This document shows positions 17,429 through 25,686 of a stretch of 64,000 nucleotides of DNA, one piece after another. This DNA is from Stieleria maiorica (GTDB lineage: Bacteria > Planctomycetota > Planctomycetia > Pirellulales > Pirellulaceae), in assembly GCF_008035925.1 (NCBI RefSeq), contig NZ_CP036264.1:6791641-6855640 (forward strand), written 5' to 3'. The first letter of the stretch is position 1, and every line of letters starts with the position of its first letter. Below the pieces are notes generated by a model. It made no database searches. It was not told the DNA's origin and was given only the letters and a program-made list of their open reading frames with translations. The translations under genes were made by a program, and so were the position numbers.

Positions 17429-17534
17429 CGCTTTTCCTTCGCGTTTCGGTTCCTGCGAAATTCGGGCCGTCATTCGGCGTGGTGGCTACAACCCCATTTC
17501 CGCTTAAGTCAAGCGGCGTATTGCTCCGCTGGAG

Positions 17535-17594
17535 GCCCGTAGGCTAGCGCCATACGGCTGACATTCGTTTGACATCAGCCGGTTCGCGCGAGCG
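17535..17594. repeat. Dispersed ~60-bp palindromic repeat, copy 1
   Basis: This begins GCCCGTAGGCTAGCGCCA and contains CGGCTGA...TCAGCCG as a hairpin, then GGTTCGCGC. A near-identical copy lies at 56483-56542, also directly before a minus-strand coding region end. It is a repeat family of the genome, located between birA and phasin. Confidence 0.7.
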
Positions 17595-17633
17595 TCCGGG
17601 CGTCCCCGCAGCGTTTTACTTCGCGGTATTGGG

Positions 17634-18065
17634 CTACGACCCGGCCTTGGTGACCAGCTCACTCAATTTCGCCATCGCTTCTTGGTACTCTTTCATCTGT
17701 GCTTCGCTGGCTTCGCGCATGCAGTCGAGCGTTTTGCGAAAAAACTGTTCGGTGCGTTTGCGAAACTCTTGTGGGTCGGTCGATTCGCCGATCTGCAAGG
17801 CTTCTTCGAACGATTCCACTGCTGCATCATACTGTTGATCCAGGGTGGCGCGATGTCGATGCGCCAATTCCGAAACGACTTCGCCCCATTGCTTTTGGAA
17901 TTCACGTACTTTGTCAACCCAAACGGATTGCGGCGAGGCGACACCGGGCCATAATGCAGTCCATTGGGCGATGGCTTCCTGTTGCATCTTGAGTCCGGCA
18001 TCGGCGGCCTTTTTCATGTTTTCAAACACTTGATCGTACACGTTCGTTTCTGTTTTCGTCGTCAT
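17634..18065 (-). CDS. Phasin-like PHA granule protein (143 aa)
   Basis: A mostly helical protein with amphipathic heptads throughout. Residues 10-42 contain FENMKKAADAGLKMQQE and AQWTALWPG; the C-half (EFRKRTEQFFRKTLDCMREA) is strongly helical. Length and composition match phasins that coat PHA granules and influence granule size. A GAGGAG ribosome-binding site precedes the ATG. It is divergent from phaR with a palindromic TGCAGC/GCTGCA element in the shared promoter region. The first 40 residues resemble the N-terminus of the reductase at 18693, pointing to a shared granule-binding motif. Confidence 0.75.
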   Translation of the reverse strand: MTTKTETNVYDQVFENMKKAADAGLKMQQEAIAQWTALWPGVASPQSVWVDKVREFQKQWGEVVSELAHRHRATLDQQYDAAVESFEEALQIGESTDPQEFRKRTEQFFRKTLDCMREASEAQMKEYQEAMAKLSELVTKAGS

Positions 18066-18135
18066 TGCATTCGCTCCTCATTTAAGCGTTGGTTCCTAAT
18101 GGTTGTTTGTCGGATCGTGAGCCGACACGCACTCT

Positions 18136-18157
18136 TGCAGCGTTGACGATTGCTGCA
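18136..18157. promoter_or_regulatory. Putative PhaR operator between phasin and phaR
   Basis: TGCAGC (18136-18141) and GCTGCA (18152-18157) form a perfect inverted repeat with a 10-bp spacer in the divergent promoter region of the phasin and phaR. PhaR proteins of proteobacteria bind TGC/GCA-rich palindromes and repress phasin and their own gene. A related palindrome occurs before the reductase gene at 19825-19840. Binding is inferred. Confidence 0.5.
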
Positions 18158-18189
18158 CGTTCGAAAGTGGCTTTGCTGTCCGGAGGATC

Positions 18190-18696
18190 ATGGTTCTCAT
18201 GGCCGACCATCCCATCTTGATCAAGCGATATCCCAATCGCCGCTACTATGCGAGTCACACCAGTACGTATGTGTCGCTGAAAGACATCGAACAGATGGTG
18301 ATCAGCGGTCACACGGTGGAAATCCGCGACAGTCAGTCCGGTGAGGACATGACGCAATCGGTTCTGATTCAGATCATCATGGAGCGTCACCCTGATAAAA
18401 TCTCGCTTTTCCCCTCGGAAATGTTGCATTTTGTTCTCCGGTCCAACGACTTGATGTCGGGCCTATTGGGCGATTATTTTCGTCATTCGTTGGACTACCT
18501 TGATTACTTGCGACGACAAAATCCGGCCGCCGCGTCGCTGGCCCCGATGCAATGGATCAAGGGCTGGTTGGACAACGTGTCGACTTCACCCAAGCCCGAT
18601 CCGCAGCAATCGGCGTCGTCCGAATCCGCTCAACTGTCGCAACGCGTGAAACAACTCGAAGAGCGGATCGAACAACTCGAAGCGGGCGACGACTAA
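18190..18696 (+). CDS. phaR: PHA synthesis regulator PhaR (168 aa)
   Basis: Residues 8-65 match the PHB_acc_N DNA-binding domain: LIKRYPNRRYYASHTSTYVS, LKDIEQMVISGHTVEIRDS and QSGEDMTQSVLIQIIMER. The middle has FPSEMLHFVLRSNDLMSGLLGDYF, as in the PHB accumulation regulator family. The C-terminus ends in a coiled coil (SQRVKQLEERIEQLEAG). In proteobacteria PhaR senses PHA granules and represses phasin and itself. ATG at 18190 or 18199 both follow GGAGG; the shorter gives better spacing. Its stop overlaps the convergent reductase stop by a few bases. Confidence 0.9.
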   Translation: MVLMADHPILIKRYPNRRYYASHTSTYVSLKDIEQMVISGHTVEIRDSQSGEDMTQSVLIQIIMERHPDKISLFPSEMLHFVLRSNDLMSGLLGDYFRHSLDYLDYLRRQNPAAASLAPMQWIKGWLDNVSTSPKPDPQQSASSESAQLSQRVKQLEERIEQLEAGDD

Positions 18697-19757
18697 GCCG
18701 GTCCGTGCCAGCCGGCGTCCGCCCACAGTTCACCGCTGACCGCCGAGTTGGAAATCATGAAGCAGATCGCGTCGGCGATTTCCTCCGGTTTGATCAGACG
18801 TCTCAGTTGGGTGTACGGCAAAACGTTCTTGTCCAAAAAATCTTGTCCGAGCGCTCGGGCCATCGGCGTGTCGGTGAATCCGGGGTGGATGATGCCACAG
18901 CGGACACCGTGGAAAATCGCTTCTTTGGTCAACGTCGCGGCGGCACCTTCCAGGCCCGCTTTGGCAACGGCGTAAGAGATCTGTCCCTTGTTGCCTTGCG
19001 AAGAAACCGAACCGAGGAACACGACGACGCCCTGGATCGTTTCTTCGGGATCCCATCGTTTCAGACCACGTTGGCGGCGGTCTTCAGCGATCCGCGCGAC
19101 CATTTCGATGCCCCAATAGATCGGAGCGATCAAGTTCACCTCGGTGACTTGTCGGAACGTTTCGGTGGGATAGATCTGGGCGCGACCGGTTTCTTTGTTG
19201 ATCGTTACTGACAAGGCGTCACGCGTGATCCCCGCGGCCGGCACACAGATCGTGACAATGCCGTGTTTTTCCGCTGCTTCGTTGAAGACGCGTTTGCGGA
19301 ACGCTTCGTCAGTCGTGTCACCCAATTTGGCTTCGGCGACTTCTCGACCGGACGCCTGGTTGATCGATTTGGCCAATTCTTGGACGGCGTCGCTGCGGTC
19401 GACCAGCATCACCGCTTTGGCGCCGCGGTTGGCCAATTCACGCGCCACCGCTTCGCCGATCCCGCTGGCGGCACCGGTCACGACGGCGACCTTTTCGCGG
19501 ATGTTCTTGTAAACGCTCGATGGAAGCTGGGGAGCTTCTTGCTGGTCGAGTTCGGGTGCTTTGGTAATCATCGTTGACATTCCGTTTTCGTTGGGGTTGG
19601 TCGATGTGGTCATTGGGGCGACGGGCCGAGCTGTGAAGCCGGGCCAATAGCGCGTCCAACTCCGCAGCAGATCTTGCTGCAACCTGAGGTTGGCTTCCGT
19701 GGCTTGACGCATGCATTGAAGCATCGAATCAAGCACGTTGCCGTCGGTTGGTAACAT
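18693..19757 (-). CDS. SDR-family reductase with phasin-like N-terminus (354 aa)
   Basis: Residues ~80-350 are a short-chain dehydrogenase: VAVVTGAASGIGEAVARELA (cofactor loop), Asn/Ser region FLGSVSSQGNKGQISYAVAKAG (Ser-Tyr-Lys), and TDTPMARALG. An unusual insert (INKETGRAQIYP; EDRRQRGLKRWDPEE) separates the halves. Residues 1-41 are a separate helix (LQCMRQATEANLRLQQDLL, then RSWTRYWPGF) that mirrors the phasin N-terminus including QQ...WT..WPG. A low-complexity linker joins them. The start at 19757 has GGAGG seven bases upstream. Likely substrate is a 3-oxoacyl-CoA, and the N-terminal helix may hold it on the PHA granule. Confidence 0.8.
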   Translation of the reverse strand: MLPTDGNVLDSMLQCMRQATEANLRLQQDLLRSWTRYWPGFTARPVAPMTTSTNPNENGMSTMITKAPELDQQEAPQLPSSVYKNIREKVAVVTGAASGIGEAVARELANRGAKAVMLVDRSDAVQELAKSINQASGREVAEAKLGDTTDEAFRKRVFNEAAEKHGIVTICVPAAGITRDALSVTINKETGRAQIYPTETFRQVTEVNLIAPIYWGIEMVARIAEDRRQRGLKRWDPEETIQGVVVFLGSVSSQGNKGQISYAVAKAGLEGAAATLTKEAIFHGVRCGIIHPGFTDTPMARALGQDFLDKNVLPYTQLRRLIKPEEIADAICFMISNSAVSGELWADAGWHGPA

Positions 19758-19824
19758 GGGAATGCCTCCGAAAAACTGAGTGAACGTGCGATTGCCGGGC
19801 CCGTGGGCCGGGACAACGCCCGAT

Positions 19825-19840
19825 TGCTGCAGGTGCAGCA
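19825..19840. promoter_or_regulatory. Putative PhaR operator upstream of the reductase gene
   Basis: TGCTGCA-GG-TGCAGCA is a perfect 7-2-7 palindrome ~70 bp before the reductase start. The same TGCAGC/GCTGCA words occur in the phasin-phaR intergenic region with longer spacing. A further inverted repeat AGTGTGC-GAAT-GCACACT lies at 19919-19936 in the same divergent region. Confidence 0.5.
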
Positions 19841-20616
19841 TTTAGTTGCTATGCAAAACTCGTACCGTCGAAGAAATGCCGTTAAAACACGTTTTTTCGC
19901 TAGCGCAATCGCGTCAAAAGTGTGCGAATGCACACTCGGGCGTGGCATTCCGCTCACTGCGGGGATCGGTCGGGTGGCGCAAGCGGGAAAGGATGCCGGC
20001 ACGTGGCGTGAGCCAGTGGCGCGTTGCTGGTGGTGGAGTTGATTGACGGGCCGCTCGCTGACGCTTCCCGCTGGCATGTCACCTCGTTCCAAGGCTCCGC
20101 CTTGGAACGCGCTTCCGATGTGGCTCCGCCACATGCCAGCTGTGACTCGAGGCGGAGCCTCGGGGACCGTGTGTTCCCAGGCGGGAGCCCGGGAACAAGG
20201 GGGGCGTGGGCCGCTCGCTGACGCTTCCCGCTGGCGTGGATTGCCGCTTCAATCGGGCGATTACGCACGAACGAGACGTATTGGTATTGAAAGCGTTGCG
20301 CAGACGCACAGTTCAATGGAAAGGCGTCGACCGGCGCATTGCTGTTGCGCTGGAAAGGTTGGTGCGATGGGGCACGCAATTGCGCTTGGTTGCGCGTTTG
20401 TTGACGGTTGTTGTTTTTGTAATTGCCCGTCGCTGATTTCGACATTGGGACGCCTCGCGACCCCCATGATTGGTATAGCGTTTGCTTAAGCTGACGCCTC
20501 TACCACCACGACGATGAATCATCTGTGGTGGCCAATCAAGCATCCTTGTTCCCGCAGTCGTTGCGAAATCTCAAGGTGCAGTATTAAAGAACGTGTTGTA
20601 GAGGAGAGCCAGCGAG
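19841..20616. other. Divergent intergenic region with GGCTCCGCC-loop hairpins
   Basis: This region separates the reductase (minus) from the phaA operon (plus). It holds a short palindrome at 19919-19936. At 20045-20232 is a cluster of consecutive hairpins whose stems differ but whose apical core is GGCTCCGCC or its complement: 20086-20108, 20118-20134 and 20148-20162. A direct repeat CCGCTCGCTGACGCTTCCCG occurs at about 20051 and 20211. The ribosome-binding site AGAGGAGA precedes phaA. No gene is supported here. Confidence 0.6.
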
Positions 20617-21798
20617 ATGACGCGTGAAGTGGTGGTACTCAGTGGCGTGCGAACCCCGATCGGAGGCTACGGCGGCAGCTTGAAAGACACACCGCCGTGC
20701 GACTTGGCCGCCAAGTGTGTCAAGGAAGCGGTGAAGCGTTCGGGCATCAAGCCGAATGACGTCGGGCATGTGGTGTTCGGCAACATCATCCATACCGATG
20801 CCCACGATCATTACCTGGCCCGCGTCGCGGCGATCAACGGCGGGTTGCCGCATGAGACACCCGCGTTGACCCTGAACCGGCTTTGCGGCAGCGGGTTGCA
20901 AGCGGTGATCACGGCGGCCCACGCGATCATGTTAGGTGACGCCGAGGTGACGGTCGCCGGCGGTGCGGAGAACATGAGTCGTTCGCCGTACAGTTCGGCC
21001 GCGATGCGGTTCGGTGCGCGGATGAATGACACGGCGATGGTCGACATGATGGTCGGTGCGCTCAGCGACCCCTTTGATGATTGTCACATGGGCGTCACCG
21101 CTGAAAACGTTGCCAAGAAGTACGGCATCACGCGGGAAGATCAAGACGAGCTGGCCGTGGAAAGCCACCGACGTGCGGGCGCCGCGATCGACCACGGCTA
21201 CTTCAAAGCTCAAATCGTCCCGATCGACATCAAGGTCAAACGTGATGTCGTTCCTTTTGAGGTCGACGAAACGGTGCGTTACGGCGTGACGACGGAAAAA
21301 CTGGCGCGACTGCCCACGGTGTTTGATCGCGAGGGCACGGTGACGCCCGGGAATGCATCCAGCATCAACGACGCCGCCGCCGCCTTGGTGTTGGCCGACC
21401 GAGAAGTTGCCGAAAGTCGCGGATTGAAACCGATGGGCCGGCTCGTCGACTATGCCTATGCCGGGGTGGATCCCAAGTACATGGGGATGGGGCCGGTGCC
21501 GGCGGTTCGCAAACTGCTCGAAAAGACCGGCTTTGGACTGGACGACATCGACGTGTTTGAAGTCAACGAAGCGTTCGCGGCCCAAGCGCTGGCGGTCTGT
21601 CGCGAATTGGACTTGCCGATGGACCGCACCAATCCCAACGGCAGCGGCATCTCGCTGGGGCACCCGATCGGCGCGACCGGTGCGATCCTGGTGATCAAGG
21701 CGCTCTATGAACTCAATCGCACGGGGAAGAAACGAGCCTTGGTGACGATGTGCATCGGCGGCGGCCAGGGGATCGCCGCGATCTTTGAACACATTTAA
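20617..21798 (+). CDS. phaA: Acetyl-CoA acetyltransferase (beta-ketothiolase) PhaA (393 aa)
   Basis: Biosynthetic thiolase of standard length. Nucleophile Cys90 lies in LNRLCGSGLQAV, His349 in GHPIGATGA and Cys379 in CIGGGQG, matching the known triad positions of Zoogloea thiolase within one residue. It condenses two acetyl-CoA to acetoacetyl-CoA, or propionyl-CoA plus acetyl-CoA to 3-oxovaleryl-CoA. It is the first gene of the long plus-strand operon; AGAGGAGAGCC precedes the ATG. Downstream propionyl-CoA-producing genes make a role in copolymer synthesis plausible. Confidence 0.95.
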   Translation: MTREVVVLSGVRTPIGGYGGSLKDTPPCDLAAKCVKEAVKRSGIKPNDVGHVVFGNIIHTDAHDHYLARVAAINGGLPHETPALTLNRLCGSGLQAVITAAHAIMLGDAEVTVAGGAENMSRSPYSSAAMRFGARMNDTAMVDMMVGALSDPFDDCHMGVTAENVAKKYGITREDQDELAVESHRRAGAAIDHGYFKAQIVPIDIKVKRDVVPFEVDETVRYGVTTEKLARLPTVFDREGTVTPGNASSINDAAAALVLADREVAESRGLKPMGRLVDYAYAGVDPKYMGMGPVPAVRKLLEKTGFGLDDIDVFEVNEAFAAQALAVCRELDLPMDRTNPNGSGISLGHPIGATGAILVIKALYELNRTGKKRALVTMCIGGGQGIAAIFEHI

Positions 21799-21852
21799 CC
21801 GCGTGACGGCAAACATTCACTCAACACAGCCATTCAAACGGAGCAGACAACG

Positions 21853-22596
21853 ATGGGAAGGGTCGACGGAAGAACCGCGTTAATCACCGGCGGGTCACGA
21901 GGAATCGGTCGCGCGATCGCGTTGGAGTTGGCACGCGAGGGGGCTCGGGTCGCGATCAATTTTTCCAGCAACGAGGCCAAGGCTCAGGAGGTGGCCGATG
22001 AAATCAGCCGCGGCGGTGGGACCTGCCTTTTGGCGCAAGCCAACATCGGTGACGCGGCCGAAGCGCGGGCGATGGTGCAAAAGGTCGCCGACGAGTTCAC
22101 TCATTTGGACATTCTGGTCAATAATGCCGGGATCACTCGCGATGCGATGTTGCCGCGGATGACTGACCAGCAATGGATGGAAGTGATCCAAACCAACCTG
22201 GGCGGCTGCTTTTTCTGCACGTCGGCGGCGATCCCGATCATGACGTCGCAAAGCTATGGCCGGATCGTCAACATCAGCTCGATGAACGGTCAAGTGCCGG
22301 CGATCGGCCAAGCCAACTATAGCGCCAGCAAGGGGGGCATCATCGCGTTCACGCGAACGGCTGCTGCGGAGCTGGTGCATTCGGGGATCACGGTCAACGC
22401 GATCGCGCCGGGGTACACCGACACGGACATGTTCGAAGCGGTGCCGCCGGTGATTCAAGCCAAGATCCGCGGCGGGATTCCGATGGGACGTTTTGCCCAC
22501 CCTGAAGAAATCGCCCATGCGGTGACCTTCCTGGTCGCCGACGGTGACTACATCACGGGGCAACAGATCAACGTCAACGGCGGTGCCTTCATGTAA
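21853..22596 (+). CDS. phaB: Acetoacetyl-CoA reductase PhaB, FabG-type SDR (247 aa)
   Basis: Classical SDR with cofactor motif ALITGGSRGIGRAIA, LVNNAGITRD, and catalytic NISSMNGQVPAIGQANYSASKGG (Ser-Tyr-Lys). The SMNGQ...GQANYS form and the C-terminal INVNGGAFM are typical of PhaB more than of general FabG. It reduces 3-oxoacyl-CoA to (R)-3-hydroxyacyl-CoA with NADPH. It lies 54 bp after phaA. A FabG role in fatty acid synthesis cannot be excluded on sequence alone, but the neighbours argue for PHA. Confidence 0.88.
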   Translation: MGRVDGRTALITGGSRGIGRAIALELAREGARVAINFSSNEAKAQEVADEISRGGGTCLLAQANIGDAAEARAMVQKVADEFTHLDILVNNAGITRDAMLPRMTDQQWMEVIQTNLGGCFFCTSAAIPIMTSQSYGRIVNISSMNGQVPAIGQANYSASKGGIIAFTRTAAAELVHSGITVNAIAPGYTDTDMFEAVPPVIQAKIRGGIPMGRFAHPEEIAHAVTFLVADGDYITGQQINVNGGAFM

Positions 22597-22679
22597 CGCC
22601 GGCCGCGAGTGTGCCCATCAGGTGCCGCGATCGAAGCGGTTTTATTAGCGCAGCGAATACAGGAGCTAGAGAAGAAGCG

Positions 22680-23036
22680 ATGTCGCAATCCAAAGACAAT
22701 CAAACATTCGATCCCTTCGATCCCACGGGCATGCTGAAACAAATGCGCGATTCCAACATGGAATCGTGGTCGAAAATCATGACGGATTTCGTCAACACCG
22801 AAGCCTATGCCGAATCGACCGGCGCCATGTTGGACGCCTGGTTGACGACGTCCGGGCCGTTCCGCAAAGCCATGGAATCCGCCCTCGCTCAGGCCATGGC
22901 CCAACTGAACATGCCCACGCGCGATGACATCACACGTCTGGCCGAGCGGCTGACCAACATCGAAATGCGGTTGGATGACCTCGACGCGCGATTGAGCGAA
23001 CCGTCGAAATCCGACAACACGCAACCTACCAACTGA
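22680..23036 (+). CDS. PhaE-like PHA synthase partner (118 aa)
   Basis: A short helical protein directly before PhaC2. Its N-half has WSKIMTDFVNTEAYAESTG and FRKAMESALAQAMAQLN; its C-half MPTRDDITRLAERLTNIEMR resembles the conserved 'LPTR-x-E/D' segment of PhaE subunits of class III synthases, followed by a coiled coil. It is much shorter than a typical PhaE (about 350 aa), so it may be a minimal partner. ATG at 22680 follows AGGAGCTAGAGAAGAAGCG. Overlap of motif layout with the N-terminal extension of PhaC1 supports a synthase-partner role. Confidence 0.65.
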   Translation: MSQSKDNQTFDPFDPTGMLKQMRDSNMESWSKIMTDFVNTEAYAESTGAMLDAWLTTSGPFRKAMESALAQAMAQLNMPTRDDITRLAERLTNIEMRLDDLDARLSEPSKSDNTQPTN

Positions 23037-23047
23037 AGGGGATTGTA

Positions 23048-24157
23048 ATGACCACGAAAGAATCGCCCCAAGCGGTGGATGCCGGCATGCCTTCATTCAC
23101 CGAGCTTTGTCAAAACTGGCACCGGGCCGCCGAGAATCTTGACCGGTTCAATCGCATGCTGACCACCGATGCCAAGATCGCGCAAACACCCAAGGAGGTC
23201 GTTTGGACGCTGAACAAGGCCAAACTTTATCATTATGTCCCCGTCGTGCCCGAGCAGGATCGCAAGCCGGTGCCGTTGTTCATGGTGTTCGCCATCATGA
23301 ACCGGCCGCACGTGTTGGACCTGCGGCCGGGACACAGTTTTGTCGAGTACATGCTGCGGCACGGATACGAACTGTATCTGTTGGACTGGGGCGAACCCGG
23401 TCCCGAAGACAAGAACATGTGCTTTGACGATTACGTGTTGGAGTACTTGCCGCGCGCGATTCGCAAGTTCAAAAGCGTCTCGGGTGCCCAGGAGTTCAGC
23501 ATGTTGGGGTGGTGCTTGGGCGCACTGATCAGCACGATGTACGCCGCGCTGCGACCGGATGATGGGCTGAAGAATCTGTTGTTACTGACGGCGCCGCTGG
23601 ATTTCAGCGATCAAGAAGCCGGTGGGTTCACGCGTTGGTCCAGCAACCCCGCGTTCAATGCCAACACGATCGTCGAAAAACTGGGCAACGTCCCCGGCGA
23701 GATGATCGATACGGGTGCCAAGATGCTCAAACCGATCGAAAACTACTTCGGCAGCTACAGCATGCTGTGGGACAAGATCGAAAACCCCGGCACGGTGGAA
23801 GCCTGGCACGCCATGAACACCTGGGTCCGCGACATCATCCCGATGGCCGGCGGTGCGTACAAGCAATTGATCAACGAGTTTTACAAAGAGAACAAATTGA
23901 TGAAGGGCACGATGCAGTTGCGTGGGGAAACGGTGGATTTGAAGAAGCTGAAAGCCAACCTGTTGAACGTGATCGCCGAAGCCGATCACATCACGCCGCC
24001 CTGTCAGTCCGAGGCGGTGATGGACGCGGTGGGCAGTGAGGACAAGGAAGTGCTGCGGGTGCGGGGCGGCCACATCGGCATCATGGCCGGACGCGGTGCC
24101 GAGAAAAACACCTGGCCGCACATCGAAGCTTGGCTCGCCGAACGATCGGGGACCTGA
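23048..24157 (+). CDS. phaC: Poly(3-hydroxyalkanoate) synthase PhaC, copy 2, class III type (369 aa)
   Basis: Length and catalytic spacing match class III PhaC: Cys156 in MLGWCLGALIS, Asp313 in AEADHITPP and His342 in GGHIGIMAG. Further family blocks are VFAIMNRPHVLDLRPG and LLDWGEPGPED. Class III synthases need a second subunit; the PhaE-like gene lies 11 bp upstream. The lipase-box variant GWCLGA is unusual for the residue after the nucleophile region but keeps the Cys. It differs substantially from PhaC1, so the cluster has two diverged synthases. The next gene begins 1 bp after the stop. Confidence 0.92.
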   Translation: MTTKESPQAVDAGMPSFTELCQNWHRAAENLDRFNRMLTTDAKIAQTPKEVVWTLNKAKLYHYVPVVPEQDRKPVPLFMVFAIMNRPHVLDLRPGHSFVEYMLRHGYELYLLDWGEPGPEDKNMCFDDYVLEYLPRAIRKFKSVSGAQEFSMLGWCLGALISTMYAALRPDDGLKNLLLLTAPLDFSDQEAGGFTRWSSNPAFNANTIVEKLGNVPGEMIDTGAKMLKPIENYFGSYSMLWDKIENPGTVEAWHAMNTWVRDIIPMAGGAYKQLINEFYKENKLMKGTMQLRGETVDLKKLKANLLNVIAEADHITPPCQSEAVMDAVGSEDKEVLRVRGGHIGIMAGRGAEKNTWPHIEAWLAERSGT

Positions 24158-24158
24158 G

Positions 24159-25670
24159 ATGACGCCCCGCTGGGAATTCCTACTCGATGAAGCCGCCTTC
24201 CAGTCGATCTTGCCTCCCGAACACGCGCATTTCGCGCGACCGATTCGGGAGGGGTTGGGGCTGTTTTTGGGCGGTTTGCCGGAACAGCAACAGCGCGCGA
24301 TTCTGCGCGGGCAAGCGAAACTGCCCGCAACGGCGTCGTTTTCCCAGCGGTTGGGCATTCTGGCGCGAAGCTCGCCGGTGCTGCACAAGGTCGGCCAGAT
24401 CCTGGCCCGCGACAAACGGTTGCCGTTGGAGCTGCGCGGCTATTTAAGTGAGTTGGAAAGTCTGCCGCCGGCGGTTTCCCAGCAGCAAGTCGAGCAAGCG
24501 GTCGTGCAGGAACTCGGGCCGACCGATCGACTGGGCATCATGCTCGGGCCGGCGATCGCCGAAGCCAGCGTGGCGGTGGTCGTTCCATTCGATCGGACGG
24601 TCGGATCGACGGCCGAGGGCGGCGTCATGAAGGTGCTGAAGCCCGGAATCGAGGAACAACTTGATCGTGAGTTGAATTTGCTGGTGCAAGTCGGTGGACA
24701 ATTGGATCGACGCTGCGACGAATTGCAGATCCCACAGCTGGATTATCGCGACGCGTTCACGCAAGCCCATGTCCGGTTGCTGGATGAGGTGCAGTTGGAA
24801 AACGAACAACGGCATTTGGTGGAAGCCAGAGCCTTCTTCGCCGATCAGCCTCGCGTGCAGATCCCCAGGCTGCTTGAACACTGCACCAAACGCGTGACCA
24901 GCATGGAACGGCTGAGCGGCGGCAAGGTGACCGATCATGGATTGTTTGGGAAGCGTGAAAAACGACAGCTCGCCACGCTTGTCGGCGAAGCGTTGATTGC
25001 CGGGCCGATCTTTTCCAAAAGCGATCATCCGATCTTTCACGGCGACCCGCACGCGGGCAACCTGTTTCTGACCGATGAAGGGCGTCTGGGGATTCTGGAT
25101 TGGAGTCTGGTCGGACGCTTGGGGGCCGAGGTGCGGCGGACGGTGGTCCAGCTTTGTCTTTCAGCGATCCTGCTGGACGCCCGCGCGGTCGCCGCTCGGA
25201 TGGCCGAGTTGGCGGTGCAGCAGCCGGCCGACGCATCCGCGCTCACAACGGTGGCCGATAAATGGGTCTGCAGTGTTCGCCGCGGACAATTTCCCGGATT
25301 GAGCTGGATGGTCGGCATGCTGGACGAAGCAGTCCAACACGCCAAGTTACGGGTCAGCGACGAATTGATGCTGTTCCGCAAATCGTTGCTCGCACTCGAA
25401 GGCGTCGTGACGGATGTGGGGGAACGGACGGGCATCCTGGACCGGACGCTGAACACCGAATTCTTGCGTCACTTTGCGATCGAATTGCCCCAGCGTTGGT
25501 TGCACCCTCCTTTCTCGCGAAGTTTTGCCACGCGACTTTCCAATTTCGATATAACCCAAGCGATGCTCGGTGCTCCCGCCGCATTTGCCAGTTTCCTTTC
25601 GGGACATGCCCTCGACGCGATCGAGAGTTGCCAAGGCAGATCATCAAACAATTTGAACATCCCCCTTTAA
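24159..25670 (+). CDS. UbiB/AarF/ABC1-family kinase-like protein (503 aa)
   Basis: UbiB-type atypical kinase. It shows KVGQ at residues 77-80 (the KxGQ motif), a shortened nucleotide loop IAEASVAVVVPF, VMKVLKPGIEEQLDRELN (catalytic Lys158), HGDPHAGNLFL and LGILDWSLVGRL. In the last, the metal-binding Asp is kept but the DFG form is DWS. These proteins act on or with isoprenoid-quinone and lipid pathways as ATPases or kinases; C-terminal hydrophobic segments are modest here. The ATG at 24159 is 1 bp after the phaC2 stop. Its tight insertion in a PHA operon is unusual and its role there unknown. Confidence 0.8.
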   Translation: MTPRWEFLLDEAAFQSILPPEHAHFARPIREGLGLFLGGLPEQQQRAILRGQAKLPATASFSQRLGILARSSPVLHKVGQILARDKRLPLELRGYLSELESLPPAVSQQQVEQAVVQELGPTDRLGIMLGPAIAEASVAVVVPFDRTVGSTAEGGVMKVLKPGIEEQLDRELNLLVQVGGQLDRRCDELQIPQLDYRDAFTQAHVRLLDEVQLENEQRHLVEARAFFADQPRVQIPRLLEHCTKRVTSMERLSGGKVTDHGLFGKREKRQLATLVGEALIAGPIFSKSDHPIFHGDPHAGNLFLTDEGRLGILDWSLVGRLGAEVRRTVVQLCLSAILLDARAVAARMAELAVQQPADASALTTVADKWVCSVRRGQFPGLSWMVGMLDEAVQHAKLRVSDELMLFRKSLLALEGVVTDVGERTGILDRTLNTEFLRHFAIELPQRWLHPPFSRSFATRLSNFDITQAMLGAPAAFASFLSGHALDAIESCQGRSSNNLNIPL

Positions 25671-25686
25671 CGAACGGACGAAAACA

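Noticed and set aside
18190..18696. PhaR as the class IV synthase subunit
   Set aside because: The N-terminal PHB_acc_N pattern marks the DNA-binding regulator, not the Bacillus synthase subunit of the same name.
20932..21816. Minus-strand open frame opposite phaA
   Set aside because: Complement of a thiolase with full catalytic residues; composition is typical of a shadow frame.
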